From Rhizomucor pusillus (Eukaryota > Mucoromycota > Mucoromycetes > Mucorales > Lichtheimiaceae), in assembly GCA_900175165.2 (NCBI GenBank), contig FWWN02000181.1, forward strand, positions 1-16,397: DNA of 16,397 bases, read 5' to 3'. This document shows, piece by piece, positions 1 through 10,824 of this stretch. Position numbers and translations under genes: made by a program. The notes below the pieces were generated by a model. That model worked only from the letters and a program-made list of their open reading frames with translations. It made no database searches and was not told where the DNA came from. Numbering within the stretch: the stretch's first letter is position 1; each line of letters starts with the position of its first letter.

Positions 1-740
1 TGTGCGACATGTTTTTCTGTGCATGCGACCTTTGGTTTGTCATCGCGCGCATAGATTTCTGGGTAAGCACGACTTCAATTTTTGTCAGCCTTTGACTTCA
101 GGATTGGCAGGGAGCGACTTTGATTTTGGGAAAGAGTGCAAAGGTCGTGGTGGCCTAATAAAGAACCTCACAAGTGTCTGGCAGTATCTATTGTCTTTGT
201 CTATTCTCAATAAGCATTAATTGGCATGCGCGCATTGCTGGCAGACCGGTTATAACGGTTATTCATTCTTGTGGCGGAAGCTGGATGCCTTTAACTCGGG
301 AAAATATGAAAACAAAACGAAAATTAACAAAACAGAAGCATTTCCGTATCCTCCAAAGAAGAAGCAGCCATAGGAAGACGGACCGTTTATCCTCTTCCTA
401 ACTTTGATAATGATAGCGATAATACAAATGTAGAAAAAGATCATAAGAAGCATTGATTAGAACTTGGAAAAATGTCAAGATATTTCAAATTGGTGAATGG
501 TAAATCTTGTGTCCTTCTGAAACGGGTATGTAAACCTCGAGAGGGGTGTCTGTAGACTTGCACATAGCAAATATCTGTTTTTGACCACATAAAACACTCT
601 GTCTCTCATCTAGCGTATCAGAAACCAGCTTCCATAGATGCTCATATCGAGGAGTAATATTTAGATAAAATGAAAATGTCGATGCAAAAATGGTGCGTAC
701 ATGTATAAGCTTGTTATTATCGGCTAGCTATTATGAAAGT
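1..740. other. Intergenic sequence, no gene recognised
   Basis: Only short open frames occur here (the longest is about 75 codons) and none resembles a protein I know. An AATAAA at 157-162 on the + strand could be the poly(A) signal of a gene that lies mostly outside the window. The right-hand part should contain the 3' untranslated region of the thioesterase gene, which ends at 741 on the minus strand. I see no canonical AATAAA for that gene. Confidence 0.5.
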
Positions 741-2412
741 TTAATGCACATGTTCATCCTCGTCAGCAGGTGCGCTGCTTCCCATTTCTTTGAGCAATAG
801 ATGACGGGAGGTGACACCTTGCAATCTTCGGCGTTTGCCTTCAAGCCAGAGCATGGTTTCCGCGTATGTCTTAGGAAGGATGCGCCTTGGCTGTGTCTTG
901 TCGTTATCAGCCGTCATGGTAAAGTAAAAAACGTTGGTAGTTTCTCGACGCGACTTTTCGATATCAACAACTTCGGCCACAACACGGACTTGGAATGATC
1001 GATGCGGGTAACCTTCTGCGTAAATGACCTCAGATTTTAAGTTGAGCAACGTACCCACATGCACTGGCTTGCGGAAAATAACTTCATCCATGGCAAGCAA
1101 AGTAGCTGAACGCGATTGAAGATACATGATTGCATCGGCGTAAGCGAGTTCGTATGCGCGGCGCATGAGATATCCACCAAAAATATTGTTATGTATGTTA
1201 CGGTCCTGCGGTTGCATCAGGAAGTTGCTTTCAATACGTGTATCTTCCATCCATACGAGGTCAGATGGTAAAGGCTCTTTTTCGTCGGAGGAAATGCCGG
1301 TTGTGAAGGAATCATCGTTGCCGCCCTTGTACTGCGAATATTGCAGATAGATATCGTGAATTGCTAGACGCTCTTCGTGGGTAGGGGGCAGGCGATTGAG
1401 AGCAGTTTCTGATGCACGTTTCTTGCGAGCTTTGTTGGCCTTTGCAAATTCAAACAACCTTTCCTCTGCCGGAGACGTTGTCTTCAACGGATTTATCTTT
1501 ACCGATTTACCGGTTACTGAATCGATAGCAACCATGGTGAACCTAGTTGCCAAGACGGTGTTGGGACCTAGATTGCCAATTTCGGCAGGTTCTTTTGAAG
1601 AGATTGGTTCCGTACGTTCTTGATGCTCGCTATCCGATGGTATCGTTTCAGCCTTGATAAACACTGTAAAATGGAAGGAAGGTTAGTTTACAACAACTTC
1701 ATTACCATAGCCATCCTGTTCCGCGCATACCTTCCATAGAGCTTGTACCGACATATGTAACGTGGCCAAGGAGTTTGTAATCTTCTACGGCTTTGGGTAA
1801 CAGCAGATCCAGCCGATCTACGCACGCGGTTACGACGGTCACTGGCGGAGCTTCAGGATCTCCGTTATCGATATGTTTGTATGCAATGACGCCAGCCAAA
1901 GCATCTAAATCTTCCAGTAGTTTTCCCGTACGGATACGGCCATCAACGAAGATATATTCTTCCAAGAGAGGAGGCGATGATTTGAATGGGAGATACATTT
2001 CCATGTAACTATCGGACATCTAATCACAATTTTGTCAGTGGAACGATTCTTATTGTTTTTTGACAAGCAGCGCACAGACACGCGCGCCGTGGATACTTGC
2101 CGTCTTCTGTACCAATTTGCGCTCTTTTGGTGGATGCTGCTTTTGAACGACTGGTTTCTGGTTTTCGCGTTCCAAAATCTTTTCTACCCAAAAATGGGTC
2201 GGCCGCACGGTGTAAAACGGATCACTGTTGGATGTCGCTTTAACATGCGCGGTGAGATAAGGTCTCTCCAATTGAAAATTTTACGTACTCGCTGCTGCAG
2301 GCTCCTTCTTCTGACGCGCAGTCAAGGATAAGGCTCGGCGTGCATGCAAACATGGGACTGAACGTGTACGAGTCGCACGTAGTCCCGTAGAGATAAGACG
2401 TCTACTGAGCAT
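741..2412 (-). CDS. Mitochondrial acyl-CoA thioesterase, ACOT9-like (double hotdog)
   Basis: Predicted to hydrolyse acyl-CoA to free fatty acid and CoA in mitochondria. Inferred exons are 2285-2412, 2080-2224, 1731-2019 and 741-1663, giving about 494 aa. The third intron (1664-1730, GTATGC...TTTACAG) is secure: it rebuilds GTSSMEVFIKAE, which matches the ACOT9 family. Exon 1 starts MLSRRLISTGLRATRTRS, an Arg/Ser-rich presequence without acidic residues, typical of mitochondrial import. The first hotdog domain spans about residues 92-250 and includes GKLLEDLDALAGVIAYKH. The second, about 320-480, contains MQPQDRNIHNNIFGGYLMRR, nearly identical in pattern to animal ACOT9. The end of exon 2 is uncertain: a donor at 2079 (GTCTGT) gives 494 aa, and one at 2112 (GTACAG) gives 483 aa. 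A longer upstream start at 2538 is possible, but the ATG at 2412 gives the better presequence. The gene is divergent from the propeller gene at 3411. Confidence 0.88.
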
Positions 2413-3410
2413 AATCGCAACTAGAGAAGAAAAAAGAAAAGAGAGAGAAGCGGGAAAATGCTGGAAACAAAAAAAGAAGGGCGGATATGTCAATGATACA
2501 AACCCCGGAAACAAACGAACACAGACGTCACGGGTCATTCAAGCAAACACGATGACAAATCCTTTTCAGGCTGCAGTTGTCTATTCAAGGTACGTGGATC
2601 GTATTGTGCTGCTACTTACTCACTTGATTTCCTCATCTGTTGCATGCAACAATGGAGAGAAATTAAGCGATGGATGATGGAGCAGCTGGCATTTTTTCCA
2701 TTCCGCCCCCGATAATCGGCTGACATACGTGCAATCTGCTATCAGCCATGCAGATTCGACGTAATCCATTACCGTTATGTGCCATCTTCCCACTCCACTT
2801 GCACTGAATGGAGCAGAGCTTTTTCTATGCAGGAGATCAATCATCCAAAATCCGTTACACAGAGGCGAAGCACCCGAAGAGATCCGTTGCTACGGAAATA
2901 CGGACAATAAAGCTCCTGAAAAAAGGTTTTAATGCGCCCTATGCAAAAGACTATTCCACGGATACAGCGGATAGAACCTTGTCCCCGTAGTGGGCCTAGT
3001 ACGGAATAATACAAAGGTGCATGGAGAATTTGCGCGATAAATATCCGCAAAAGCGCGCTATGTAGATCATTGTACAGCAGATCAATGCAAAATCAATGTT
3101 GTAGGTGGTCTTATTAAGATCAAAAGTCTTGATGCATATATTATAGACAGATCGCGTAGCATGAAATATCTAATATAAGCTAAAGATCTGGATTGATTGC
3201 GCACAATAGCAAAATGAACTATAGTAAGGTTTCCATTCATCAAATGCATACGATCGTTTACAAGACGTTAACTTCTACAAACATTTCAAATATTGCAAGG
3301 AAAATGTTGACAACAACAGCAATTCATGACCTCGTCGAGCAATCCAAACTTTATTCCGCTCCTCTTTGAAGTACTCCATCCAACACTGTCCGCCAAAAAG
3401 GGTGTTATAA
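2413..3410. other. Divergent intergenic region, no gene recognised
   Basis: About 1 kb lies between two genes transcribed away from each other, so it should contain both promoters. Open frames here are 60-75 codons at most, overlap on opposite strands and resemble nothing I know. The section from about 3050 to 3260 is AT-rich. I see no tRNA, repeat array or mobile element. Confidence 0.5.
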
Positions 3411-4886
3411 ATGGGCTCTAGTTGTCGCGCGTGGGAGCTACAATTCAAAAAGCTCTGGTCACGATCTCTCGACGATCCGATAAATTGCTTGCTGGTTGGA
3501 AAGCCGTTCCTTGAGGAGAACAGCGAAGAAAACGACATTCTGGTCGGCACGACATCTGGACGCGTCTTAATTCTTGATCGGACCGAGCCTGTCCAAGTTT
3601 TACTAGAGACAAAGGGCGGGTCGGTCCAGGCACTCTGTCTTCACGACTTGACTGGTGAAGGGGGATTGGATATGGTCGTAGGGGATTCGGATGGTGTTAT
3701 CAGTATGTTTTCGAGACAGCAACTTTTAAGCAAGCATAGCTTGGGTTGCCCTGTGACACAGATGGAAATACACAAAGATTTGGGTAAGAAAAATGCTTGG
3801 CTGCTCTGCAGATTGAGGTGTATTCAACGGGACAAATCTACATATGCAGTGCAAGGTTTCAAAGTAACTGCAGGATGCATGGATGGCAGCGTTAGCAGCT
3901 TGCTAACTCACGAAGTATTTTGGAAATTGGACATCGCCAATGAATCTGAAAAGTCGGCTACAGCGGGCATGGTAAATCGTGGCAACGAACACCGAATCAA
4001 TGGGAGGAACTAAGTATGCTGCATGAAAATGATAGAGAGGCAGTCGTTCTCCGTTCATACGCTGCATGCTATCGACCGTGCTCACGGACATGTTTGATCA
4101 GCCTATCAGCACATTAATTGTTTGCGACGGATGGCCCTTTCTACATTTGATTCAAGGTGATCAAGTTACTATGACGATACAAACACCTTCCACTATTCAA
4201 TCAGTATGTCGTTTTCATCTTACGGCCGTGTATGCATGCAGTCTGACAGATTGAATTTTGAAACTTTCAGATGGCTGTAGGCTATTTCTTGAGTCAATCA
4301 AAAGCAGCGCGACTCGGAAGCGAGCATCCAACGTCGAGAGTACGTACTCTTGAGCCTGGTATGCCGGCTCAAAAGTACGACCATCAGCAAGTGGTACTGG
4401 CGGGGCAAAACGGGACTGTCTACACCCTGATTAATTACGAGGTACGCAAGTGGAGGAGATTAATGAATCTAAGCGTCGCGGTTTTTTTCCACTGGTATTT
4501 AAATGAGATCACCCAACAACTTAGGTACATCCTCTCTTCACTGTTGGCTTCAGCTTGAGCAAGGTCATTCGGTTCCGACCGAGAGATTTATCAGATAATG
4601 AACCAGACCTCATCGTATGTGTTGGACACTCAAACAAGGTGGTACTATACCAAGATGGAGAGGTAAGAGTGAGACCTGAAACCATTGTTCTCAAGTTAGG
4701 GAATTGATGAAATCATTTAATTTGCAGCTGCTGACAGAGTTCACAACGTCTGACTGGCCACATACAATCACAATTGGAGACTTGAAGACGGATGGTGAAG
4801 CACTCGTCTTGGGTCTTATGGATCAGACAATAGAAGTTTACGATTATACCATTCTACAAAAGGGTACCACCACTATGGAGACATAG
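3411..4886 (+). CDS. Seven-bladed FG-GAP/beta-propeller protein, ITFG2-like
   Basis: Six exons (3411-3783, 3850-3971, 4036-4203, 4271-4441, 4525-4662, 4728-4886) join in frame to 376 aa. All five introns are GT-AG and 64-83 bp long. The product is seven successive propeller-blade units, for example LVGTTSGRVLILD, DLTGEGGLDMVVGDSDGVIS, VTAGCMDGSVSSL, VLAGQNGTVYTLI, LIVCVGHSNKVVLY and VLGLMDQTIEVYDY. These have the pattern of FG-GAP/quinoprotein-like blades. No signal peptide or membrane segment is visible. The closest family I can suggest is ITFG2, which in animals belongs to the KICSTOR complex that tethers GATOR1 at lysosomes for amino-acid control of TORC1. Kaptin and BBS propellers have similar folds, so this is a fold-level call. 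The first intron is 66 bp and leaves the frame open if retained. The TAG at 4884-4886 is followed by 84 more open codons in the same frame. Confidence 0.65.
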
Positions 4887-5244
4887 CCGGATATCCAGGT
4901 ACCACCATCACATGACACAATGACTCCGGAAAATCGTTTATCGGTACTATCGCCGATCCAAAATAATGGATGGGCTAGATGGGGTGGGGTAAGCGCCGGA
5001 ATAGCCGGGGCAAGCTCTCGTCAATTTCAACAAAGCAAACAACTTAGAGTAGTGTCTCATTGTTTCCTGTACATACCTTGTTTTCATCCTGCTTCGTTGA
5101 CTGTAACTGTGAATCATCAAAATGAACCATGCATTGCATGACTCATATTGTGTCAATTCGAAACCCAGAGATCGAAAAATTGCTGATCTTGTCGGTCGTC
5201 GCGCTTTGTTCGCGCTTTACTCCGAAACATCGAAAAGGTAGAAA
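4887..5244. other. Intergenic region containing the ARG3 promoter
   Basis: This separates two genes on the same strand. It contains the in-frame open extension of the upstream propeller gene (4887-5138) and a Gcn4-type site at 5138-5146. A 10-bp direct repeat (GGTACCACCA at 4863-4872 and 4898-4907) straddles the propeller gene's stop codon. I see no AATAAA for the upstream gene. Confidence 0.5.
5138..5146 (+). promoter_or_regulatory. Gcn4/Cpc1-type bZIP binding site upstream of ARG3
   Basis: ATGACTCAT is a perfect match to the palindromic consensus bound by Gcn4 in yeast and Cpc1/CpcA in filamentous fungi. It lies 98 bases before the ornithine carbamoyltransferase ATG, a normal distance for a fungal upstream element. 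Arginine biosynthesis genes are classic targets of general amino-acid control, so location and target agree. Binding itself is inferred. Confidence 0.7.
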
Positions 5245-6633
5245 ATGACGGGGACGTTTCTGAAGCAAACTGCTCGTTTTCTCGTTTCACCTCGTCGTTT
5301 CACTTTTGCAATGTCGCAAGCAGCCTTCTCCACACAAAAGCCTAAACCCGCACACTTTTTGACAACTGCCGACTACACCTCAGAGCAGCTTCTTGACCTT
5401 GTCCACCGCTCTATTCTCTTCAAGGTCGAATCGAAATACCAGTACCCTCAGACCCGAAGCGAGAGACCGCTGGCCGGTAAAACCGTTGCTCTCATGTTCT
5501 CCAAGCGTTCTACCCGTACACGTGTCGCCACTGAGACTGCAACTGCCTATCTCGGTAAGTGGATCCAGATCATCTCATCAAAAGAAAAATCAGCAATTTT
5601 CAAGTTCCTCAACAATAACAACAATTACAGGTGGCCATGCCATGTTTTTGGGATCTCAGGATATCCAGCTTGGTGTGAATGAGTCTTTGCTCGACACTTC
5701 GCGAGTCGTCAGCTCCATGGTTGATTGCATCATGGCTCGTGTCAACGGGCACGACGAGATCGAGGTATAATTGGAAGAAAACCATTACATATGCACACAG
5801 ACCGGCCCGTTGTTGTTAACCTTCTCATCCTTGGATATGTAGATGTTGGCAAAGGAATCCACTGTACCTGTCATCAATGCACTTTCTGCCAAATACCACC
5901 CCACCCAAATTTTGGCAGATCTCATGACCATTCACGAACACTTCCACCATCTTCGCACCGGTGCCGGCAAAGACAAGTACACAGCTCACACTCAGCATCC
6001 TCGTGAGACTTTGCCTGGATTGCGCGTTGCCTGGGTTGGCGACGCTAACAACATTTTGCAGGAAATCCTCGTCGCTTTCCCAAAGTGCGGTATCAGCGTT
6101 GCTGCTGCTTGCCCGCCTGGTTACGTCTGTGACGACGATGTTGTTGCTATCGCCAAGGCTGACGCTGCAAAGACTGGTGCTACCGTTGAATTCACTACTA
6201 AGCCCGAGGAAGCTATCAAGGGTGCGGATATCATCGTGACCGACACTTGGTAAATTCAATTGATGGAACGGTCTAAAGATCGCACAGTGATCTAATCTGC
6301 AAAATATAGGGTCAGTATGGGTCAGGAAGAAGAAAAGGCAAAACGTCTTCAAGAATTCGCTGGATACCAAGTAACAATGGACCTCGCCAAGCGTGGTGGT
6401 GCCAAACCCGATTGGGTCTTTATGCACTGCTTACCTCGCAAGCCTGAGGAGGTCGACGATGAGGTAATGCTTCTATTGTAAGCTTTAGGATCAGATTTAC
6501 AGTGGGACCAACTATCATTTCAATTATCTAGGTCTTTTACTCTGACCGATCACTCGTCTTCCCTGAAGCCGAGAACCGAAAATGGACCATCATGGCCGTC
6601 CTCGATGCTCTCATGGTCCGAGGAGGTATCTAA
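5245..6633 (+). CDS. ARG3: Ornithine carbamoyltransferase, mitochondrial
   Basis: Catalyses carbamoyl phosphate + ornithine to citrulline + phosphate in arginine biosynthesis. Five exons (5245-5554, 5631-5764, 5843-6249, 6310-6463, 6532-6633) give 368 aa. Introns are 60-78 bp and GT-AG, and every join restores family sequence. The carbamoyl-phosphate site [10 protein letters not shown] is at about 87-96 and HPTQ at 167-170. The ornithine loop DTWVSMGQ (282-289) is rebuilt across the third intron. HCLPRK, with the ornithine-binding Cys, is at 323-328. The N-terminus ([20 protein letters not shown]) is basic with no acidic residue and looks like a mitochondrial presequence. A second in-frame Met at residue 23 could give a shorter form. 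A linker of roughly 20 residues (about 183-205) between HEHF and [12 protein letters not shown] is longer than in bacterial enzymes. A Gcn4-type site lies upstream. The gene converges on the transporter gene at 6819. Confidence 0.97.
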
Positions 6634-6759
6634 ATTTTGACTTTTTCATCATATTCAGCCCTCATCAACTTTTTGTATCTACCATTGATCAACCCGGAAG
6701 AGAAAAAACATGTATAGTCCATAGAACTAAGTTTTGATGATGCATTCTGCTTGCAAACT

Positions 6760-6765
6760 AATAAA
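6760..6765 (+). terminator. Poly(A) signal of ARG3
   Basis: AATAAA lies 126 bases after the ARG3 stop codon, in the short convergent gap before the transporter gene on the other strand. It is a plausible cleavage and polyadenylation signal, judged by motif and position only. Confidence 0.5.
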
Positions 6766-6818
6766 AGTAAATATAGCATAAAGTAAATCAATTCATATTC
6801 GATTGGGTGTACGTGAAT

Positions 6819-8524
6819 CTAGAGAGGTTTAGATCTCAAGGCTTCTAATCGTTTAAGTTGCCCCTTCACTTTTGCCATGCTATACAATCCACCAAACGAT
6901 ATGATCACGAGGCATATCAATGGAATCCTCATACTAAATGAATCGGATGTGTCTTCACTCCAGCCCATTAGAAATACCAGTAACACGCCCCATGCATTAC
7001 CGGATGTCAGTAGATATCCAGTGGGTATAATCTCGCTGACCGGATAATACATCTCGCTTGCGTATTGAAAGATGGCGGGTGCAATTGCTATCATGGATAA
7101 AGTAAGAACGATACAATTAACCATGAATTACTATGCTTATTATTTACCGTAAGATGAAAATCCAAACAAGATACTGTAAGATATTGGTTAATCTTCGTTT
7201 TTACTCACAGTAGGAGCAGCTAGTTGCTTACCATGAGGCTGTCACTCCCGGTAAATATCTAACTTCGGTCGCGATGTATAATCCAGCAACACTGAGAAAT
7301 GTTGCGGCGAAAAATACCAGACACACAGATCTGTACTGCAGCGTGCGATCCAAATAGAAACCAGCAAGGATGCTTGCTGGTAGACCGATGACAAGCATTG
7401 CAAACCCAAGGTAGCCGACAAAACTTTCATCGATGCGTTGTCGGAATGGTGGCAGCAGAATTTGTGCTAGTAGTGTAATAATTGCGCACTGAGCGCCCAT
7501 AACTATGCCGTATGAAAGCATCATGCAATGGAACGAACGTTGGCGCCAGATTTGCTTGGATTGCTCTTTTGAGGCGGCATCTTTTATCGCTAGTCTATTC
7601 GCATAGGTTCGTTAAGAGGACTGAAATGTTTGCTACATGTACTACGCCAATCCTACTTTTCACAGAATGGTGGTTCGCGTTTGAACGACGCCCAAATCAA
7701 TATAAATGCAATTACGCATATTAAAGCCTAATATTCTAACAATCTTAGCGCAAACAAATTAAAGCAAATTATCGAGGATTCTTACTTGCAAGAACAATAA
7801 TCGTGGTATATCTTGATGCATTGTAGGTGCTTTTACAACAAGCGGCGTCCATACACACCCAATAGCTACGCCGAGATTGTTGGCAGAAACAGCGAGCGAG
7901 GTTGCTAGATTCACTTCAGTCTCTGGAAACCATGCGCTTGCTAACTGCGGCGGTACTGCAAGCATAAAACCTTGCGCTGTACGAATGAAATAACGAGGTA
8001 TATGGAAGGAGCAAACAATGTCAATACAGTACGATGATGCGGCTGCTAGTACCTGCGTTCTTACCTATTGCAGCCAGCACTTGACCAAGCGAAAGAATAG
8101 CAAATCCATAAATCGAAGGCACCGCACCTAAACAGCGAGTTGCACCGGCGAGCATATTGATGAAGGCTCCTATCAAGAGTCCTCTCTTCAGTCCACTTCC
8201 CGGCAATCCCCCTCGGTCTTCAAAAAATCCAAATGTTGCTTGGATCACAAAAGGGTATAGGAGCATGTAAATTGACGATAAAGAATTTATGGCATTGGTG
8301 GTCCATGTATCCTTTGCTTCAAAGTAATAGTCCACAAAGATATATACACAAGGTGCAAAGGTGTCCCACATTAATCCACTCGAGATTGAGAAGAGTGAAA
8401 AGGCAAGTAGCGCAAACCAGCGCCATTTCGGGGCAGATGCCGAGCTGTCTCGTCTGCTGCTGGTGTTGGTGCATAGCAACGGATCCCTTTCCTCTCCATC
8501 GTGAAAGGACATGCAAAGCTCCAT
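6819..8524 (-). CDS. MFS transporter of the SLC49 family, DIRC2/SLC49A4-like
   Basis: Multi-pass major-facilitator carrier, probably in the vacuolar/lysosomal membrane. Six exons (8065-8524, 7786-7976, 7664-7727, 7232-7589, 7148-7173, 6819-7087) give about 455 aa. The family pattern follows in order: KWRWFALLAFSLFSISSGLMW (TM1), LPGSGLKRGLLIG, LGQVLAAIAQGFML (joined across intron 1), WFPETEVNLATSLAVSANNL, IPRLLFLQ, then late helices with ILFGFSSYAIAPAIFQYASE. The N-terminal tail holds EERDPLL (residues 11-17), a [DE]xxxL[LI] dileucine signal at the same place as EERQPLL in human DIRC2, where it directs lysosomal sorting. Mammalian SLC49A4 has been reported as a proton-driven lysosomal pyridoxine exporter; the substrate here is unknown. 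Exon 5 is only 26 nt, but the frame requires it. The third intron could instead be 7595-7656 (GTAGGA donor), changing a few loop residues. Confidence 0.88.
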
Positions 8525-9003
8525 TGTCGAAATAAAGGGACTTTAAAGAGCGGCAGAAACGCGCGGCGTCATCCACGTCAGTTGACTGCATAATCAAATC
8601 ATGGTACTGTGTTCTCAAGCAACAGCAGGAAATATATCATCATCGACCCCACTATCCGTCTTGGTAATCACACTGTGCATGTTTTAATCACCTCAACTTC
8701 AGCTCCAGCGTAATATAATACATGGCCTCGACTGTAGCTATGGAATCTCTTTTTGATGCCTTTACTTCGTATATAAGCAAAGCTGATAGGCTTACATAGG
8801 CTTACGATGTTTCAATTGGCGGATTCAACGCGTCTATGAGCATGTGCATATGACTCTTTGGGTAATAGCTGTAGTAGTCTCTAAATAAACGAGCCTGATT
8901 AAATGCATAAATAGAAAGACCAGTCGTCAGGAATTGGAGACATATTTGAAGCGCGTACCTAACGCGACACGTCCCTTTCTCCGCCTTCAAGCTCACTTCA
9001 CCT
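8525..9003. other. Divergent promoter region, transporter and gamma-tubulin
   Basis: This 479-bp region lies between two start codons pointing apart. It has no open frame longer than about 65 codons that I believe in, and no recognisable RNA gene or repeat. It presumably holds both promoters. Confidence 0.5.
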
Positions 9004-10812
9004 ATGCCCAGAGAAATTATAACATTGCAAGCTGGCCAATGTGGTAACCAGAGTAAGTTCTCTACCTAGTCTCGAATGCCCTTATGTCTCCATATTAACT
9101 GATAACTCCCAGTTGGCAGCGAGTTCTGGCGCCAAATTTGTACAGAGCACGGAATTAGCAGCGACGGCACATTGGAAGATTTTGCAACGGAAGGAGGAGA
9201 CAGAAAGGATGTCTTCTTCTACCAGGTAGAGTTCATCGGGCAGATTAAAGGATCGACTATGGCTGATCAAGACTTCTCTGCAGGCTGACGATGAACACTA
9301 CATTCCACGAGCGATCCTTCTCGATCTCGAACCTCGCGTTATAAACAATATTCGTGACTCTCCATATGCAAACCTCTACAATCCAGAGAATATACTCGTG
9401 TCCAATGAAGGAGGCGGTGCAGGCAACATCTGGGCATATGGCTACTCGCAGGGCGAGAAGGTCTATGAGGATATTATGGATATGGTAGACAGAGAGGCAG
9501 ATGGTAGTGATTCACTCGAGGTAAGATAAATTTGTCTAGTTAGAAAGGAAGGGTCATTGTTGTGCTGATATTTTGCCGCCGTAAAGGGCTTCATGCTACT
9601 TCATTCAATCGCCGGTGGCACAGGCAGCGGTTTGGGTTCATTTCTTTTGGAACGTCTGAACGACCGATATCCGAAAAAGCTGATACAAACGTACTCGGTA
9701 TTTCCAAACTCGGAAGAAGTATCAGACATCGTCGTTCAGCCATACAACAGCATGTTGACGTTGAAACGTTTAACCTGCAACGCAGACAGCGTTGTAGTTT
9801 TGGACAACGCGGCACTAGCAAGAATAGCAACAGATCGATTACACATATCCACACCAACATTTGAACAGACAAATCAACTCGTTTCTACTGTCATGTCTGC
9901 CAGCACCACCACTCTGCGGTATCCTGGATATATGAACAACGACCTCGTTGGAATAGTATCGTCGTTAATACCTACACCAAGATGTCACTTCTTGACTACT
10001 GCATACACTCCATTTTCGAGCGAGCAGGTTGAAAAGGTACGAAGCAGAGTTGCTAATTAAGAAGTTTTCCAATGAACTAATCGTTAAATTTTCTATGCAG
10101 GCAAAAACAATCCGAAAGACAACTGTGCTCGATGTCATGCGACGATTGCTGCAACCAAAAAATCGGATGGTATCAACCATCCCTTCAAAACGAAGTTGCT
10201 ACATTTCTGTTTTGGATATAATTCAAGGAGAGGTCGACCCAACCGATGTAAGTGAAACCATGTCTACAAAAGGTAGATATATCTCACACCCGATTCATAA
10301 ATCAAGGTACATAAATCACTTTTGCGTATTCGAGAACGACGACTCGCGCAGTTTATACCCTGGGGTCCCGCAAGCATTCAAGTTGCCTTATCCAAAAAAT
10401 CACCATATGTTCAAACACCTCATCGTGTCAGTGGTCTCATGCTTGCTAATCACACAAGCATAGCCTCTGTAAGTTTAAGTTGTTTACTATCCAAAAGGAA
10501 TAACATTTGAAATACCTAATAACAACCGATATCGTTAGCTCTTCAAACGCACATGCGACCAATACGACCGGTTACGAAAAAGGAACGCGTTCTTGGAACA
10601 GTACAGAAAGCACCCCATGTTTTCTGAAGGATTGGAAGAATTTGATGATTCTCGGCACGTGGTGCAGGATCTTATCGACGAATATGAAGCATGCGAGACG
10701 CCTGATTATATAAACTACGTGAGTAAAGAAAGGTGCAACTAAGCAACCGTCACTTTGTACTAACGAACAATTGATCGAAAAATAGGGTCTTAAGGATAAA
10801 ATGGAAGAGTAA
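9004..10812 (+). CDS. Gamma-tubulin
   Basis: GTP-binding tubulin that nucleates microtubules at spindle pole bodies within the gamma-tubulin complex. Eight exons (9004-9052, 9113-9225, 9284-9520, 9587-10036, 10101-10247, 10307-10468, 10539-10718, 10786-10812) give 454 aa, against about 451 in animals. The seven introns are 58-70 bp. The start [16 protein letters not shown] and the nucleotide loop AGGTGSG (about 142-148) are clear. Gamma-type blocks include [66 protein letters not shown] and [13 protein letters not shown]. This pattern separates it from alpha- and beta-tubulin. The last coding exon is tiny (GLKDKMEE and stop). The intron before it has a TACTAAC branch site (10759-10765) and a TAG acceptor. 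The gene converges on VPS20, with 87 bp between the two stop codons. Confidence 0.98.
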
Positions 10813-10818
10813 TATAGT

Positions 10819-10824
10819 AATAAA
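10819..10824 (+). terminator. Poly(A) signal of gamma-tubulin
   Basis: AATAAA begins 6 bases after the gamma-tubulin stop. The convergent VPS20 gene ends at 10900, so the two 3' untranslated regions must be very short or overlap. Confidence 0.45.

Noticed and set aside
2410..2538. Longer N-terminus for the thioesterase, starting at 2538
   Set aside because: The extra residues are hydrophobic and Phe-rich and would bury the clear Arg/Ser-rich presequence that starts at the ATG at 2412-2410.
3411..4886. BBS-type ciliary propeller
   Set aside because: BBS proteins carry further domains after the propeller and go with cilia. This gene encodes only a single propeller, and the rest of the window does not suggest a flagellated organism, so the ITFG2-like call was preferred.
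4864..4898. 35-bp GT-AG mini-intron at the end of the propeller gene
   Set aside because: It is shorter than any other intron here (51 bp minimum), and its removal shifts the frame into an immediate TGA.
5825..6427. 200-codon minus-strand open frame
   Set aside because: It is antisense to ARG3 exon 3 and the following intron and exon. The + strand is unambiguously ornithine carbamoyltransferase.
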